From NCBI RefSeq assembly GCF_040869045.1, contig NC_090324.1:52977346-53041345 (forward strand): 64,000 bases of DNA, in the 5' to 3' direction. The notes beneath the pieces were generated by a model. It was not told where the DNA came from. It ran no database searches and saw nothing but the letters and a program-made list of their open reading frames with translations. A program made the position numbers and the translations under genes. The stretch's first letter is position 1, and each line of letters begins with the position of its first letter. Below are positions 1-10,019 of this stretch, piece by piece. This DNA comes from Eurosta solidaginis. Lineage: Eukaryota > Arthropoda > Insecta > Diptera > Tephritidae.

Positions 1-428
1 AAAAAAAAAAAAAATAATAATAAAATTTAAAAAGGTTTTATATACATATATCGTTATGTAAAATCAGGTTTCACCTAAATACTTCTCCTAAGGATGTTGA
101 TCAATCCTCATAGACCAAATAGGGTTATCAAACCGAAGAAGTAAATTGGTAAGTTAGTAATTTTATACCAGCATGGCAGGGATAAGCGAAGCAACAACAA
201 CAACGTCTTATTAACAAACATTTTCCTTTCTCAGTAGGTTATCCGCCATGACATACCCTACAGAGTAGTCTTTCTGTTATTATTTATTTTTGATTGTAAG
301 CCTATAAGATACAAAACTAACTTTAATTCATAATAACTTTTTTTTTGCGAAAGATATATAGTTGATATTGCCGAACTGACTAACTAGCTAATTTTTATTT
401 TATTTTTTTTGCGTATAAATCAACCGAT
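1..428 (+). other. Untranslated leader of E1
   Basis: A-rich start followed by AT-rich DNA without a credible reading frame. By comparison with E2 this is the stretch between primer-binding site and Gag. No primer-binding site is visible, so it must lie upstream of the window. Confidence 0.55.
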
Positions 429-926
429 ATGCCTATTACTCATAGTCCAGATAGGGCTTCGGCCAGCGGAGGAGCCCATAGTATGAATAACACTATTTGC
501 ACCGTATGTAGTGACAATTTTCTGACTAATGCCGAAAAAGTCGAAACGGCATGCAAGCATAAGTTTCATTTATCGTGTATTAGTACCTGGTTAGATAGCA
601 ACCAACCATGCCCGGTTTGTAGGCAAACATGCGCCCTCTCAGATCTTAAAACGATCGGAGATTCGAACAGTCGAGGAACGGGAACTGTACCTCGAGAGCG
701 ACGAAATACACGTAGGCAGGGCCTAGAAAATCCTCAACCTCGAGTTACTTCTGCGAGCACTCACGTCGGTGGTCAATCGCAGAGTCCGAGAAATCCTCGT
801 ATGACCTCAGCGAATCATGTAGGTAGTGTCAATGAACGTAGAGTTCAGGAAATTATTAGTCAGTCTTTGAATGATTTTCGTAATGAAATAACTAGTACCA
901 TCACGAATGAAATGCAAACCTTGTAA
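429..926 (+). CDS. RING-H2 finger domain, N-terminal part of E1 Gag
   Basis: A 165-residue frame with a textbook RING-H2 finger: zinc ligands C24, C27, C42, H44, H47, C50, C61 and C64, i.e. C-x2-C-x14-C-x-H-x2-H-x2-C-x10-C-x2-C. RING-H2 fingers normally bind two zinc ions and recruit ubiquitin-conjugating enzymes, so an E3-ligase-like role is possible but not shown. Residues 70-135 are basic, Ser/Arg-rich and probably disordered; 138-165 may form a helix. The frame ends at TAA 924-926, but the same frame stays open beyond it for 55 codons and runs straight into the Gag capsid, so this is best read as the N-terminal domain of Gag interrupted by one stop. A separate small ORF is the alternative. 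E2 carries the same domain at the same place. Confidence 0.8.
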   Translation: MPITHSPDRASASGGAHSMNNTICTVCSDNFLTNAEKVETACKHKFHLSCISTWLDSNQPCPVCRQTCALSDLKTIGDSNSRGTGTVPRERRNTRRQGLENPQPRVTSASTHVGGQSQSPRNPRMTSANHVGSVNERRVQEIISQSLNDFRNEITSTITNEMQTL

Positions 927-1946
927 CATAATATCAATTTAAATCGCGGTAGAACACCTTCTCCAGTCCAGCGTCGACATGAGGAAGCAGTCGAATGGCC
1001 ACGGGAAGTTCCTTACGAAGAAAGAAACTCGAGACGTCTATTTACTAACCCACGAAGAACGGATTCGATCGGCATAGGTAATATTACTTTGGCAAACGAA
1101 AAAATATCGAATCTTATTAGAAATTGGCAAATAAGATTTAATGGTTCAACGGATAGTATGACGACGGACCAGTTCATCTATCGTATCAATACCCTAACGT
1201 CTTTACATCTGAATGGTAATTTTGAGGTTTTATGTAAACATATACACTCCATATTTGATGGAAAAGCACTTAAATGGTTTTGGAGGTATAGGCAGCACGT
1301 AGATAATCTCGAATGGTTTGAGTTATGCGACGCTCTGCGCCGTCAGTTCAAAGATTACTCAACCGATTCAGAAATTCGAGATGAGATTAGGAGACGAAAG
1401 CAAAGGCCTACAGAGTTATTTGACGAATTCTTTGATGCCGTAATGATGATGAGCGATCGCTTAAGATTTCAAATAAGCGAATCTGAGCTTGTTGAAATTC
1501 TATTACGAAACCTGAAACCGGAATTGCGACATGAGTTATTACATTTGGAAATAGAGGACATACAGACGTTGCGTAAAGAAGTTCGAAAACACGAAAAGTT
1601 TTTCAGAGACTTACAAGCGTCTGTACCTCGGGCGAACCCAGTCCGCAAAAATCTTTATGAAGTGGTACACAACATCGGCGATACAAATAATGTGAATGTA
1701 GAAATTGAAGAGTTAACGACCGATATCGATGCGTTAGCAATCAATTCCCTTAAATGTTGGAACTGTGAAGAAATTGGCCATCGGTATCATGACTGCCTAA
1801 AGAGCAAGAGAATTTTTTGTTATGGTTGCGGGGAAGTAAACACTTACAAACCGAATTGTGCTAAGTGTAACCAACCGTCGGAAAACAGGACGAGGGATGT
1901 TCGTCGTACATTGGACGGACGTCCATCGAACCCGCCTCGGAACTAA
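927..1946 (+). CDS. Gag of E1: capsid-like domain and zinc motifs
   Basis: Same frame as the RING segment, open from 927 to the TAA at 1944-1946; there is no ATG near the capsid start (1089 is TTG), which supports translation from the upstream RING ATG. The region 1089-1640 is a retrotransposon Gag (capsid) domain of helical type. A CCHC zinc knuckle CWNCEEIGHRYHDC starts at 1755. It is followed by a second motif whose His position is Thr but which has an extra Cys pair, giving C-x2-C-x9-C-x2-C. Gag packages element RNA and forms the particle. The pol frame lies in -1 relative to this frame. Confidence 0.8.
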   Translation, partial: HNINLNRGRTPSPVQRRHEEAVEWPREVPYEERNSRRLFTNPRRTDSIGIGNITLANEKISNLIRNWQIRFNGSTDSMTTDQFIYRINTLTSLHLNGNFEVLCKHIHSIFDGKALKWFWRYRQHVDNLEWFELCDALRRQFKDYSTDSEIRDEIRRRKQRPTELFDEFFDAVMMMSDRLRFQISESELVEILLRNLKPELRHELLHLEIEDIQTLRKEVRKHEKFFRDLQASVPRANPVRKNLYEVVHNIGDTNNVNVEIEELTTDIDALAINSLKCWNCEEIGHRYHDCLKSKRIFCYGCGEVNTYKPNCAKCNQPSENRTRDVRRTLDGRPSNPPRN

Positions 1947-2923
1947 ACCCATTACCAACTAAATCGATTGATAATATTCCACCTAAATTGTTGAAACGTA
2001 ACGAAACACCTAGACTAGCGCCAAACGAGATGGAGATTCGAGGTCCTCATAACCTTGCAAAGCAATCCATACACCCATCACCTCGCTATCGACCTTACCA
2101 TGTTAGGTTAGCCGACTATCAACGTGTTCGGGCAAGAATATTTTCAGATACTCTTAGGAAATCCTTACAAAGTAGATCAGCGAGGCGTATGCATGACTTT
2201 TGGCAGCTGAAGAGAAAGTTACGAAAAATGGTTATTTCAGCCATCGTTTACAACGGGGCTGACATACGTCCATATGCCAACCTAAATATTTTCGGAAAAA
2301 ATTATCTGGCTCTATTGGACAGTGGAGCTAATAAGAGCTATATAGGGTCAAATTTAGCCAAATCAATTATTGATGGTCGTAAGTACGGATATAGAAAAGT
2401 TTTAGGTAGCGTTAGGACCGCAGATGGTAAGAAACAAAATATTCTAGGTTCTATTTCGATATTATTATCGTTTAACCACTGCGAGAAGGAGTTTGAATTT
2501 TTGTTAGTGCCGACAGTGGCGAATGATGTAATATGTGGAATGGACTTTTGGCAAGCTTTTGGGTTAAAAGTGACACCAGAACCTAATATTAATACATTGT
2601 CTTCTGAAGTAGATTTTGATGCGCTGACGTCACCTCAGAGATCTCGCTTAGAAAATGTTCTAGCTGCCTTCCCACCATTCGAGAAAGAAGGGCTAAGATC
2701 AACTAAATTGATAGAGCATACTATAGATACCGGCACTGCCATCCCTATTAAACAGAGATATTACCCAAATTCTCCAGCAATGGAAAAAGTTCTTTGCCAA
2801 GAGATTGATAGGATGCTCGAGCTAGGAGTGATTGAAGAAGCTGAAGGTTCGCCCTGGTCTTCTCCAGGTGTGTTAGTGGTTAAGCCAGGTAAGCTAGATA
2901 TTGTTTTGACTCTAGAAAGTTGA
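1947..2923 (+). pseudogene. E1 pol part 1: aspartic protease and start of reverse transcriptase
   Basis: Frame -1 relative to gag, so Gag-Pol would be made by -1 frameshifting near 1900-1946. The retroviral-type aspartic protease shows the catalytic motif LLDSGANKSYIG near 2311-2346 and a later hydrophobic-Gly substrate-flap region. The reverse transcriptase begins with the fingers segment (EIDRMLELGVIEEAEGSPWS). The frame then breaks at about 2894-2896, where one base appears to be missing, because the homologous reading continues in the next frame with the RKLN motif. Described as a pseudogene for that reason; otherwise well preserved. Confidence 0.8.
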
Positions 2924-3912
2924 ATGAACTGACAGTGAAGGATGCGTATCCTTTGCCGAATATTGAAGGTCTACTTTCACGACTTCCGCCAGTGCGATGT
3001 ATATCTAAAATTGATTTAAAGGATGCCTTTTGGCAAATAAGCCTCTCTCCAGAGTCTCGCCCTAAAACAGCTTTCACGGTTCCCAATCGTCCTTTATATC
3101 AGTTTAAGCGTATGCCTTTTGGGTTATGCAATGCTCCCCAAACCATGTGCCGACTAATGGATAAAGTGATTCCATACCACCTCAAATCTCATGTATTCGT
3201 CTACCTTGATGATCTGCGGATAATGTCGCAAACGTTTGAAGAACACCTTACTCATCTATTGGAAGTGGCCGCCCAACTAAGGAAGGCTGGTTTAACTATA
3301 AATATTAGCAAAAGTAAATTTGGTCTCGACAGAGTCAAGTATTTAGGATTTATTGTTGGAAATGGATCGTTAGCAGTCGATGACGAGAAAGTTAAAGCTA
3401 TTACGGAGTATCCGATACCCAAAAATGTCTGCCACATTAGACAATTCCTTGGTATGACAGGATGGTATCGTCGATTTATCTCCGATTATGCTAGCCTGAC
3501 CTTTCCGTTGACCGAATTGCTCACTAAGAAACGTAAGTTTGAGTGGAACTCGGATGCTCAACAAGCGTTTGATGCGATTAAAGTGAAACTTACGACAGCT
3601 CCTTTACTAATTCATCCCAACTACTCGAAGCCTTTCGTAGTGCAATGCGATGCAAGCCAGTATGGGGTAGGGGCTCTCTTGGCACAGGCAGATGAAGAGG
3701 GAATTGAAAAACCTATAGCGTACATGTCTCATAAATTGAACAGAGCTCAGAGGAACTATACAGTGACTAAACTCGAGTGTTTAGCGGTGGTTTTAGCCAT
3801 TAAAAAGTTTAGGCCATATATCGAAGGGCATGAATTTAAGGTCGTTACAGATCATGCCAGTCTTAAGTGGCTTATGCACCAAAAAGATTTGAATGGAAGG
3901 ATAGCGAGGTAG
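2896..3912 (+). pseudogene. E1 pol part 2: reverse transcriptase and RNase H
   Basis: Continuation of pol after the frameshift. It contains the RT palm with the first catalytic Asp (KIDLKDAFWQI), the conserved MPFGLCNAP segment and the active site YLDD at 3202-3213, then the thumb/connection (QFLGMTGWYRRFI) and Ty3-type RNase H (VVQCDASQYGVGALL; TKLECLAVV; VVTDHASLKWL). It ends at TAG 3910-3912, at a position where E2 and the other elements of this window keep the frame open (E3, E4, E5 have Trp there), so TGG to TAG is the likely change. Confidence 0.85.
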
Positions 3913-5280
3913 GCACTGAAGTTGCAAGGATTTAATTTCTTGATAGAGCATCGTAAAGGTAGTGAAAATAAAGTGGCAAATGCATTGTCGAGGGTCTACG
4001 ATGGCGAAGACGCACAAATCGCCGAGATAGAACAAGGAAGTATGGTAGAAATAGATTTAGAGTCAGAGTATTTCGATTCGAATGAATATAAAGCGCTAAG
4101 GGAAAAATTTCTAGCCAGCTCAGTTCCAGATTATAAGGTAATAGATAAATATATTTACTATCGGTCTTCATTTGAAAATGAGCATAATGACAACGATGAT
4201 GTCTGGAAGCTATTCGTACCAAGGGAATTGCGAAAAAGTGTGATATATGCCGCTCATAACACGCCTACGTCTGCACATGGGGGAATAGCGAAAACCATTG
4301 AACGTGCACGAAGGAATTTATATTGGCCTGGAATGGTTACGGATATACGCAATTATGTAATGACATGTGATTTGTGCAAAACATCTAAGACACCGACTTA
4401 TATATTAAGACCGCCCATGGGTGAACTTATTGAAACTGACCGGCCATTTCAACGCCTATATGTTGACCTAATTGGACCTTTTCCTAGATCCAAAGCGGGG
4501 AATATTGGAGTATTTATTATCTTGGACCATTTCTCAAAATTTACTTTTCTAAAACCTGTGAAGAAATTCAGTGCAAATCTCCTTATTCAATACCTTAAGG
4601 AAAATATTTTCGACTGTTTTGGTGTACCAGAAACTATTGTTTCCGACAACGGCACCCAGTTCACCTGCAAAGAGTTTACGAACTTTTTGAAAAACCACGG
4701 CATCAGTCATGTGAGGACAGCAGTTTATTCACCACAGTCTAATGCATCTGAGCGTGTTAACCATGCTGTAAATGAGGCGCTAAGATCCTTTATTAGAAAA
4801 GATCAAAGAGATTGGGATAAGTACATAAGCAGTATAAATTGCTCTCTGAGGAACAGTTTACATCATACAATCGGAAACGCACCATATTACATAGTTTTTG
4901 GCCAACACATGATCACCCACGGTGGAGACTATAAGTTATTGAAGAATTTAGGTTTATTGGCGGAAGGCAGTGTTAAACCTTTAAGGGAAGATCAGTTTGC
5001 CGTTATCCGTGAATGCATCAAAAATAAAATTAAGGCAGCTCACGAAAAGAATACACGCACGTATAACTTGCGATCACGTATGAGAGAATTTCAGCCTGGT
5101 CAAGAAGTGATACGTCGAAATTTCGAACAAAGCAATTTAGTAAAACATTTTACTGCTAAATTAGCTCCTAGGGGTATTAAGGCCAGAGTAATAAAGAGGA
5201 TAGGAAACGCATATTACGAGCTGGAAGACATTGACGGCAATCATAAAGGAAGATATCACGCAAAAGATATTTGGCAATAA
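3913..5280 (+). CDS. E1 pol part 3: end of RNase H and integrase
   Basis: In frame with part 2 after the single TAG. It begins with the RNase H end (FLIEHRKGSENKVANALSR) and continues as a full integrase: H2C2 zinc-binding module (HNTPTSAHGG ... CDLCK), catalytic D-D-E core with D in LYVDLIGPFP, D in VSDNGTQFT and E in NASERVNHA, and a C-terminal domain ending near 5278. Integrase inserts the cDNA into the genome. The frame of about 455 codons is undamaged. Confidence 0.88.
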   Translation, partial: ALKLQGFNFLIEHRKGSENKVANALSRVYDGEDAQIAEIEQGSMVEIDLESEYFDSNEYKALREKFLASSVPDYKVIDKYIYYRSSFENEHNDNDDVWKLFVPRELRKSVIYAAHNTPTSAHGGIAKTIERARRNLYWPGMVTDIRNYVMTCDLCKTSKTPTYILRPPMGELIETDRPFQRLYVDLIGPFPRSKAGNIGVFIILDHFSKFTFLKPVKKFSANLLIQYLKENIFDCFGVPETIVSDNGTQFTCKEFTNFLKNHGISHVRTAVYSPQSNASERVNHAVNEALRSFIRKDQRDWDKYISSINCSLRNSLHHTIGNAPYYIVFGQHMITHGGDYKLLKNLGLLAEGSVKPLREDQFAVIRECIKNKIKAAHEKNTRTYNLRSRMREFQPGQEVIRRNFEQSNLVKHFTAKLAPRGIKARVIKRIGNAYYELEDIDGNHKGRYHAKDIWQ

Positions 5281-5380
5281 CCATAAGGAACATGGATATA
5301 CTGTCAAACGCATCGGATGCTGGTGCCTACACATATATATTTTCAAATGTAACTTCCGCATAGCATCGTTGCATTTGTCT

Positions 5381-5392
5381 GGGGCGGGGGAG
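5381..5392 (+). promoter_or_regulatory. Polypurine tract of E1
   Basis: GGGGCGGGGGAG lies 100 bp after the integrase stop and is the only strong purine run there. In LTR retrotransposons this tract primes plus-strand DNA synthesis directly before the 3' LTR, so the LTR should start at about 5393. Confidence 0.6.
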
Positions 5393-6339
5393 TTTATGAT
5401 GATGACCAGATGAATTTACCACTGGGAAGTTCGAGTCTCGATCCGCTCATTACCATATCCCATTAGACGGGATGATAACACAACATCCACTATGTATGTG
5501 CCACGCATACTTACTTATATATGCTAAGCCAAGCTCAACCGTAATATCAGGTGATCAGTGATATAGATCCAATCTAATTTTAATCCCAAGATCGGGATTA
5601 GTCCCGAGATTTAGGAATTTTGTTTTTCTTTCAACAGTTTAGCTCTCAAAGTTTCGTACATTTTATTTGAAAAAATATGTTTACAATACTATAATATGAG
5701 CATTATATTTGTTTTTTTTTTAACTTTAATTTGCTTATCGCCGGAACCATTGAAGGCGACGCTATCTCCGTGAAAAGCTCGAACGGGTCTTAAGTCAACA
5801 ATATATAAGAATATGTTTGTCATCTTCTTCAAAGCTCAGTTGCAACAGCCCGCCTTCAACCAGCAAGCCGAGGCAGGGCTAAGTTCATCTCAACTGATAG
5901 GCAAATCAAGGATTTCCGGGACTTAGGATTTTCGGGATTGGAGTCCCTACCGCAGCTTATTCAGACGTCGAATTTCATAATGTTCTTTATGCTTTTTTTT
6001 TTTTCGCTCGTACAAAAAAAAAGAGTGAATTAGCAAAGGCTTAAAATGCAGATCAGGTGACCAATTTTAACGGCTTATTGATCATCCGATTATCCCGTTG
6101 ATCAAGTATGATATGAGGAGGCTATAGCTAACAAAAGGGTAGAGCGCGATGAGTCGTTTTGGGAAAAAGGCAGTTTTTCGATGATGTTGATTGAGTGATG
6201 GTCGTGTCTGTGGCTAGAGCCAAATATAAAGTATGTTGCGGTATATTAGTTGGTTGCGCTGTATTAAGGCATATTCGTCCGGAAATTAAATTAAAAAGGT
6301 GGACAAATTAAAATGACAAAGCTGAAATAAAATAACTAA
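5393..6339 (+). repeat. Start of the E1 3' LTR
   Basis: Inferred LTR from its position after the polypurine tract. The 5' LTR is outside the window, so neither end can be fixed by comparison. It contains a TATA box. The related E2 has LTRs of about 2.4 kb, so this LTR may well continue into the A-rich stretch that follows. Confidence 0.5.
5802..5840 (+). promoter_or_regulatory. TATA box and initiator in the E1 LTR
   Basis: TATATAAG at 5802-5809 is followed by the insect-type initiator TCAGT at 5836-5840. This is the expected layout of an LTR promoter and would mark the U3/R border. Confidence 0.5.
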
Positions 6340-7260
6340 TTGTGGAACAATTATATAAAAAAAAAAAAAAAATCACAAGTTCATATGCAGCAGTTGGCAA
6401 ATGCCCATTGATTATATGTGCTGTTTAAAAAAAAAAAACAAAAAAAAAAATAACGAACAAGTTATTTAATATTTACGAAAAAAAAAACTAAACAAATTTT
6501 GAAAGTTAAAAAAAAAAACGCTAAAACTCTGTTTTTTGAGTTGGAAAATGCTCCATAGTGAAAGAGCTAAAAAGTTTCAAAAATCTTTAAAAACTGCGAA
6601 AAAAATGGAGAAATTGAAATTGTGCAGTGTTTCAAAAGAAAAAAACAAAAAGGAAAAAGATGTAGTTCCAAGTGTTTTGTTGCAAAAAAAAAAAAAAAAT
6701 TGAAAATTCGTAGCGAAAAATAATCCTCATTAAAACTTCCAAATTTTCAAAAACGTTTTCGAAAGAATGCCAAAAACTGGAAAAGAATTAAGAATCGTGA
6801 TTATATGTTGGACAGGTTGTTTAATTTACTGAATTCTAAAATCTCTCATAAAAATTTCGATGTACAAAAAAAATGTACAAGACGAAAATTATACAGATTA
6901 TGCGAATTGCATAACGTTTTCAAAAAAAAAAAAAAAAAAGGAACATCTGAATATTGTGTAAAAACTTCGCAAAAAAGTCGAAAGGACGTGAATGCTTTAA
7001 AAAAAAAAAAGAAAAAGCTTGAATAAAAATTTCAAACGTTTCGAAAAAGTCCGAAAATTCGAATTTTTTGCTGAATAAACCACAAAAGAAAAGGGTGAAA
7101 TTACTACGGATGTTAGAAATATAGAAGGACTGTTACGTCATATAATTATCACCGTAAAATAATTACAATTGATTTTCGCAAGTGAAAAAAAAAAATTGAT
7201 TTTTTTTTTACGATTATAAATTTAATTTCGAATGAATAAACAAACAAATATGAAGAATAA
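6340..7260. repeat. A-rich low-complexity tract
   Basis: Many A-runs of 8 to 18 bases on the + strand (for example near 6357-6372, 6427-6450, 6684-6698 and 6922-6938) separated by short AT-rich words. The apparent 73-residue frame at 6805-7026 is mostly lysine from these runs and is not a gene. Confidence 0.7.
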
Positions 7261-8995
7261 ACGAAATCTATGAAAACGTTCCATCATCCCCTATATGCTA
7301 CAAATAGTTGCATAGTGCTGTGCAGCCAAATGAAAATAAGATCCTCTTCCACGCGCATCGTTGCAGCTTCATTATGAGCAGAGGATTCAGGCCCAGTTCC
7401 CGTTCCCGAGAAACCTTCCGAAGGCAGATTAGTGTATATTAGGTTATCTAAAATAAGTTAGAAAGGGTGATCGGTAGGAAAAAAAGAAAATAATAAAAAA
7501 ATTTTATTTCTATAAATGAATTGGAATTAGAAATATTTTTGGCTATGTTCAAATACGCATAGAATTTTGTTTTTATACTTATTTTTCTTTATGACAAAAA
7601 AAAAAATTAATTAAAATTTTTCAATATTGTTAACCTTTTATTTTTTGCCGTAATTATCATTTTCCGAATGTTTTTGAATGGAATCACTTTATAGTTAAAA
7701 GCACAACAGCAAGAAACTTTAAACTAAATAATTTCATCCAAACATGTACATATGTGTAAACAAAGTCATCGAACCTCGTTTTACCATTTTGATGGCCTCA
7801 GAAGGCTTAAACTCTGGCTTGTTGTTATCTGAACAGCAAATTTTTGCCACATTTGGTTGAAGCATACAAATGGTTACATATACTCCCTTTGATTATATCA
7901 AATCGGTTTTTGTTGGTGTTTTTTCTTTTGCCGCGCATCAAACATATACTCGCTAAATTTTGCCAACAGCAACATCATAAACGCAAGGCAACATCGAGCT
8001 TCATCGACGTCGCTGGGCCCATCGTCGCATCGATGCAGCAGATTATAACGTAAGTGTTTATTTACAATTACATGCATATATTCTTTTTATATAGCTTTTG
8101 TTATGGATTTTAGCATCCTTACCTATGTAAATATACCTAATTGGAACTTTTATTTTTGTTTAATGATACATATACATAGGTTGAAGTCATTATAATTACA
8201 TAATTTTGAAATTCTTTTTTTTTGATTTGATTCTTATCCTGAGTCAAAAGTTGGGAAACGGATTTCAACGGGTTGGATAATTTTTTTTAGACTTTTGTTT
8301 AGAGTAGAAAACAAAACTTGGCTTAAGGATTTTGAAAAGATATAAACGTAATTAATAGAATAAGAACAAAATAAATGATACCGTATCCTTGTAAGTTATT
8401 ATTGAGATGAAGAAAGAAAAAAAAGGGGGATAAGAATTCTCTATTAGGGTAGTCGTAATCACAATTATATGTAAAGTATTACTATTATGAAATTATTAAA
8501 GTTTTTGTATACAATTTCCAAAATGAATTGCTGAGTTGCCTTTATTGAATGACGAAATGTAGGGTTAGGTCATGGTAAACTGAGTAAGTATGATATTGGG
8601 TTAATGAACAAAAATTTACGTAATTCATTAACAGGTTGGGTGGGTAAAGACAGAGGGGGAAATGCCACCATTCACCTCCCTCTTTCGATTATTGTTGTTG
8701 CTGCGTGATTCCTCGCCAGTGTAGACGTATCCCATGATGATAGGTATACAATTGTGTACAAGGCTGCGGTATTTTTTTTTTATTTCGCTGGTTTTCTTTT
8801 GTTTTGTTGAATTATCTCTCTCTGCATACATTTAAATTTTTAGTAACGCTTTCGCTGTAAGTACCGAGGCAAGCCCACCCCTTTTCCCTGAGCTAAGTTG
8901 TAGCATAGCAAGGTATGCAGACCCGCCTCGAGTACAAGCACCTACCCTAATCCCTGAATATTTTTCTAAGCAGCTGAATTTAGGAGAAAGTTCGT
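7261..8995. other. Unassigned AT-rich DNA
   Basis: No recognisable gene or repeat family. A 69-residue frame at 7844-8053 ends at a good splice-donor word (ACGTAAGTG) but matches nothing I know. Part of this may still be E1 LTR. Confidence 0.4.
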
Positions 8996-9957
8996 TACAC
9001 ACCCCTGGTCCATCTTTATGGCGATATCTCGAAAAATAAATTCTAGAGTCACCCCTGGTCCATCTTTATGGCGATATCTCGAAAAGGCGTCCATCTATAG
9101 AACTTGGGCCCACGTCCTTTTAAAATACTCATTAATACCTTTCATTTGATACCCATATCGTACAAAATAAATTCTAGAGTCACCCCTGGTCCACCTTTAT
9201 GGCGATATCTCGAAAATGCGTCCACCTATAGAACTAAGGCTCACTCCCTTTCAAAATACTCATTAAAACATTTCATTTGATACCCATATCGTACAAACGC
9301 ATTCTAGAGTCACCCCTGGTCCACCTTTATGGCGATATCTCGCGATATAGAACTAAGGCCCACGCCCTTTTAAAATACTCATTAATACCTTTCATTTCAT
9401 ACCCATATCGTACAAAATAAATTCTAGAGTCACCCCTGGTCCACCTTTATGGCGATATCTCGAAAAGGCGTCCACCTATAGAACTAAGGCCCAATTCCTT
9501 TTAAAATACTAATTAATACCTTTCATTTGATACCCATATCGTACAAACAAATTCTATGGTCAAGCCTGGTCCACCTTTATGGCGATATCCCTAAATGGCG
9601 TCCATCTATAGAACTATGGCCCACTTCCTCTTAAAATACTCTTTAATACCTTCCATTTGATACACATGTCATACAAACACATTCCAGGGTTACCCTAGGT
9701 TCTTTTTACAACATGGTGATTTTCCCTTACTTTGTCTCCACAGCTCTCAACTGAGTATGTAATGTTCGGTTACTTGTTTATTTTATATTTATCTCAAAAA
9801 TCGTTTAGGTATGTACATCTGTTCACTATATATTTCTTATCTTATACATCCGATTATTTGGAGATTACGAACGGGATAAGATTATTGTTCAGCCCCATTC
9901 ATGAAAGGTATGAAGTCTTCGGTACAGCCGAAGACAGTCCCGTCCTTACTTGTTTTT
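8996..9957 (+). mobile_element. Helentron/DINE-1-like repeat with minisatellite core
   Basis: A tandem minisatellite is followed by AT-rich DNA and a terminal hairpin: GTCTTCGG (9915-9922), 5-base loop, CCGAAGAC (9928-9935), then CTTACTTGTTTTT. A collapsed version of the same end (TGTTCGGTTACTTGTTT) occurs near 9758-9780, so two nested or tandem copies are likely. Tandem repeats plus a 3' hairpin are typical of non-autonomous Helentrons in flies; the family call is inference. Confidence 0.4.
9001..9700 (+). repeat. 130-bp tandem minisatellite
   Basis: Units contain CACCCCTGGTCCACCTTTAT followed by GGCGATATCTCGAAAA. The word GGTCCA(T/C)CTTTATGGCG recurs at 9007, 9057, 9188, 9318, 9438 and 9568: spacings 50, 131, 130, 120 and 130. 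The first unit is truncated, the 120 spacing is a short internal deletion, and the last copy is diverged. Confidence 0.85.
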
Positions 9958-10019
9958 ATTTGCGTTTGCAGTTCTTCGGCAATCGCCTGTATAGGGCATT
10001 GTATACTGATCTGTTAATA

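Larger units (their letters stand above)
1..5392 (+). mobile_element. E1: Ty3/Gypsy LTR retrotransposon with RING-Gag, internal region
   Basis: The order RING-H2, Gag, aspartic protease, reverse transcriptase, RNase H, integrase is that of a Ty3/Gypsy (Metaviridae) retrotransposon. The 5' LTR and primer-binding site are not in the window: in the related copy E2 the leader between primer site and Gag is 815 bp, so here they would lie upstream of position 1. The internal region ends at a purine-rich tract at 5381-5392. Coding lesions are few: an in-frame TAA at 924-926, a one-base loss near 2894-2896, and a TAG at 3910-3912. The long-LTR, lysine-primed relative E2 suggests the Osvaldo/Ulysses group; that assignment is inference from structure. 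Confidence 0.85.

Noticed and set aside
429..926. RING finger as an independent host gene
   Set aside because: In-frame continuity with Gag and the same arrangement in E2 argue for an element-encoded domain.
5560..5960. CGGGATTAGTCCCGAG-like palindromes as a regulatory array
   Set aside because: Only a few imperfect words of the type GGGATTAGTCCCG/TCGGGATTGGAGTCCC; too weak to call.
6805..7026. 73-codon frame MLDRLFNLLNSKI...
   Set aside because: Its lysine stretches are just translated A-runs in low-complexity DNA; no domain.
9001..9700. CRISPR array
   Set aside because: Units are contiguous tandem copies of 130 bp without unique spacers, in an animal genome.
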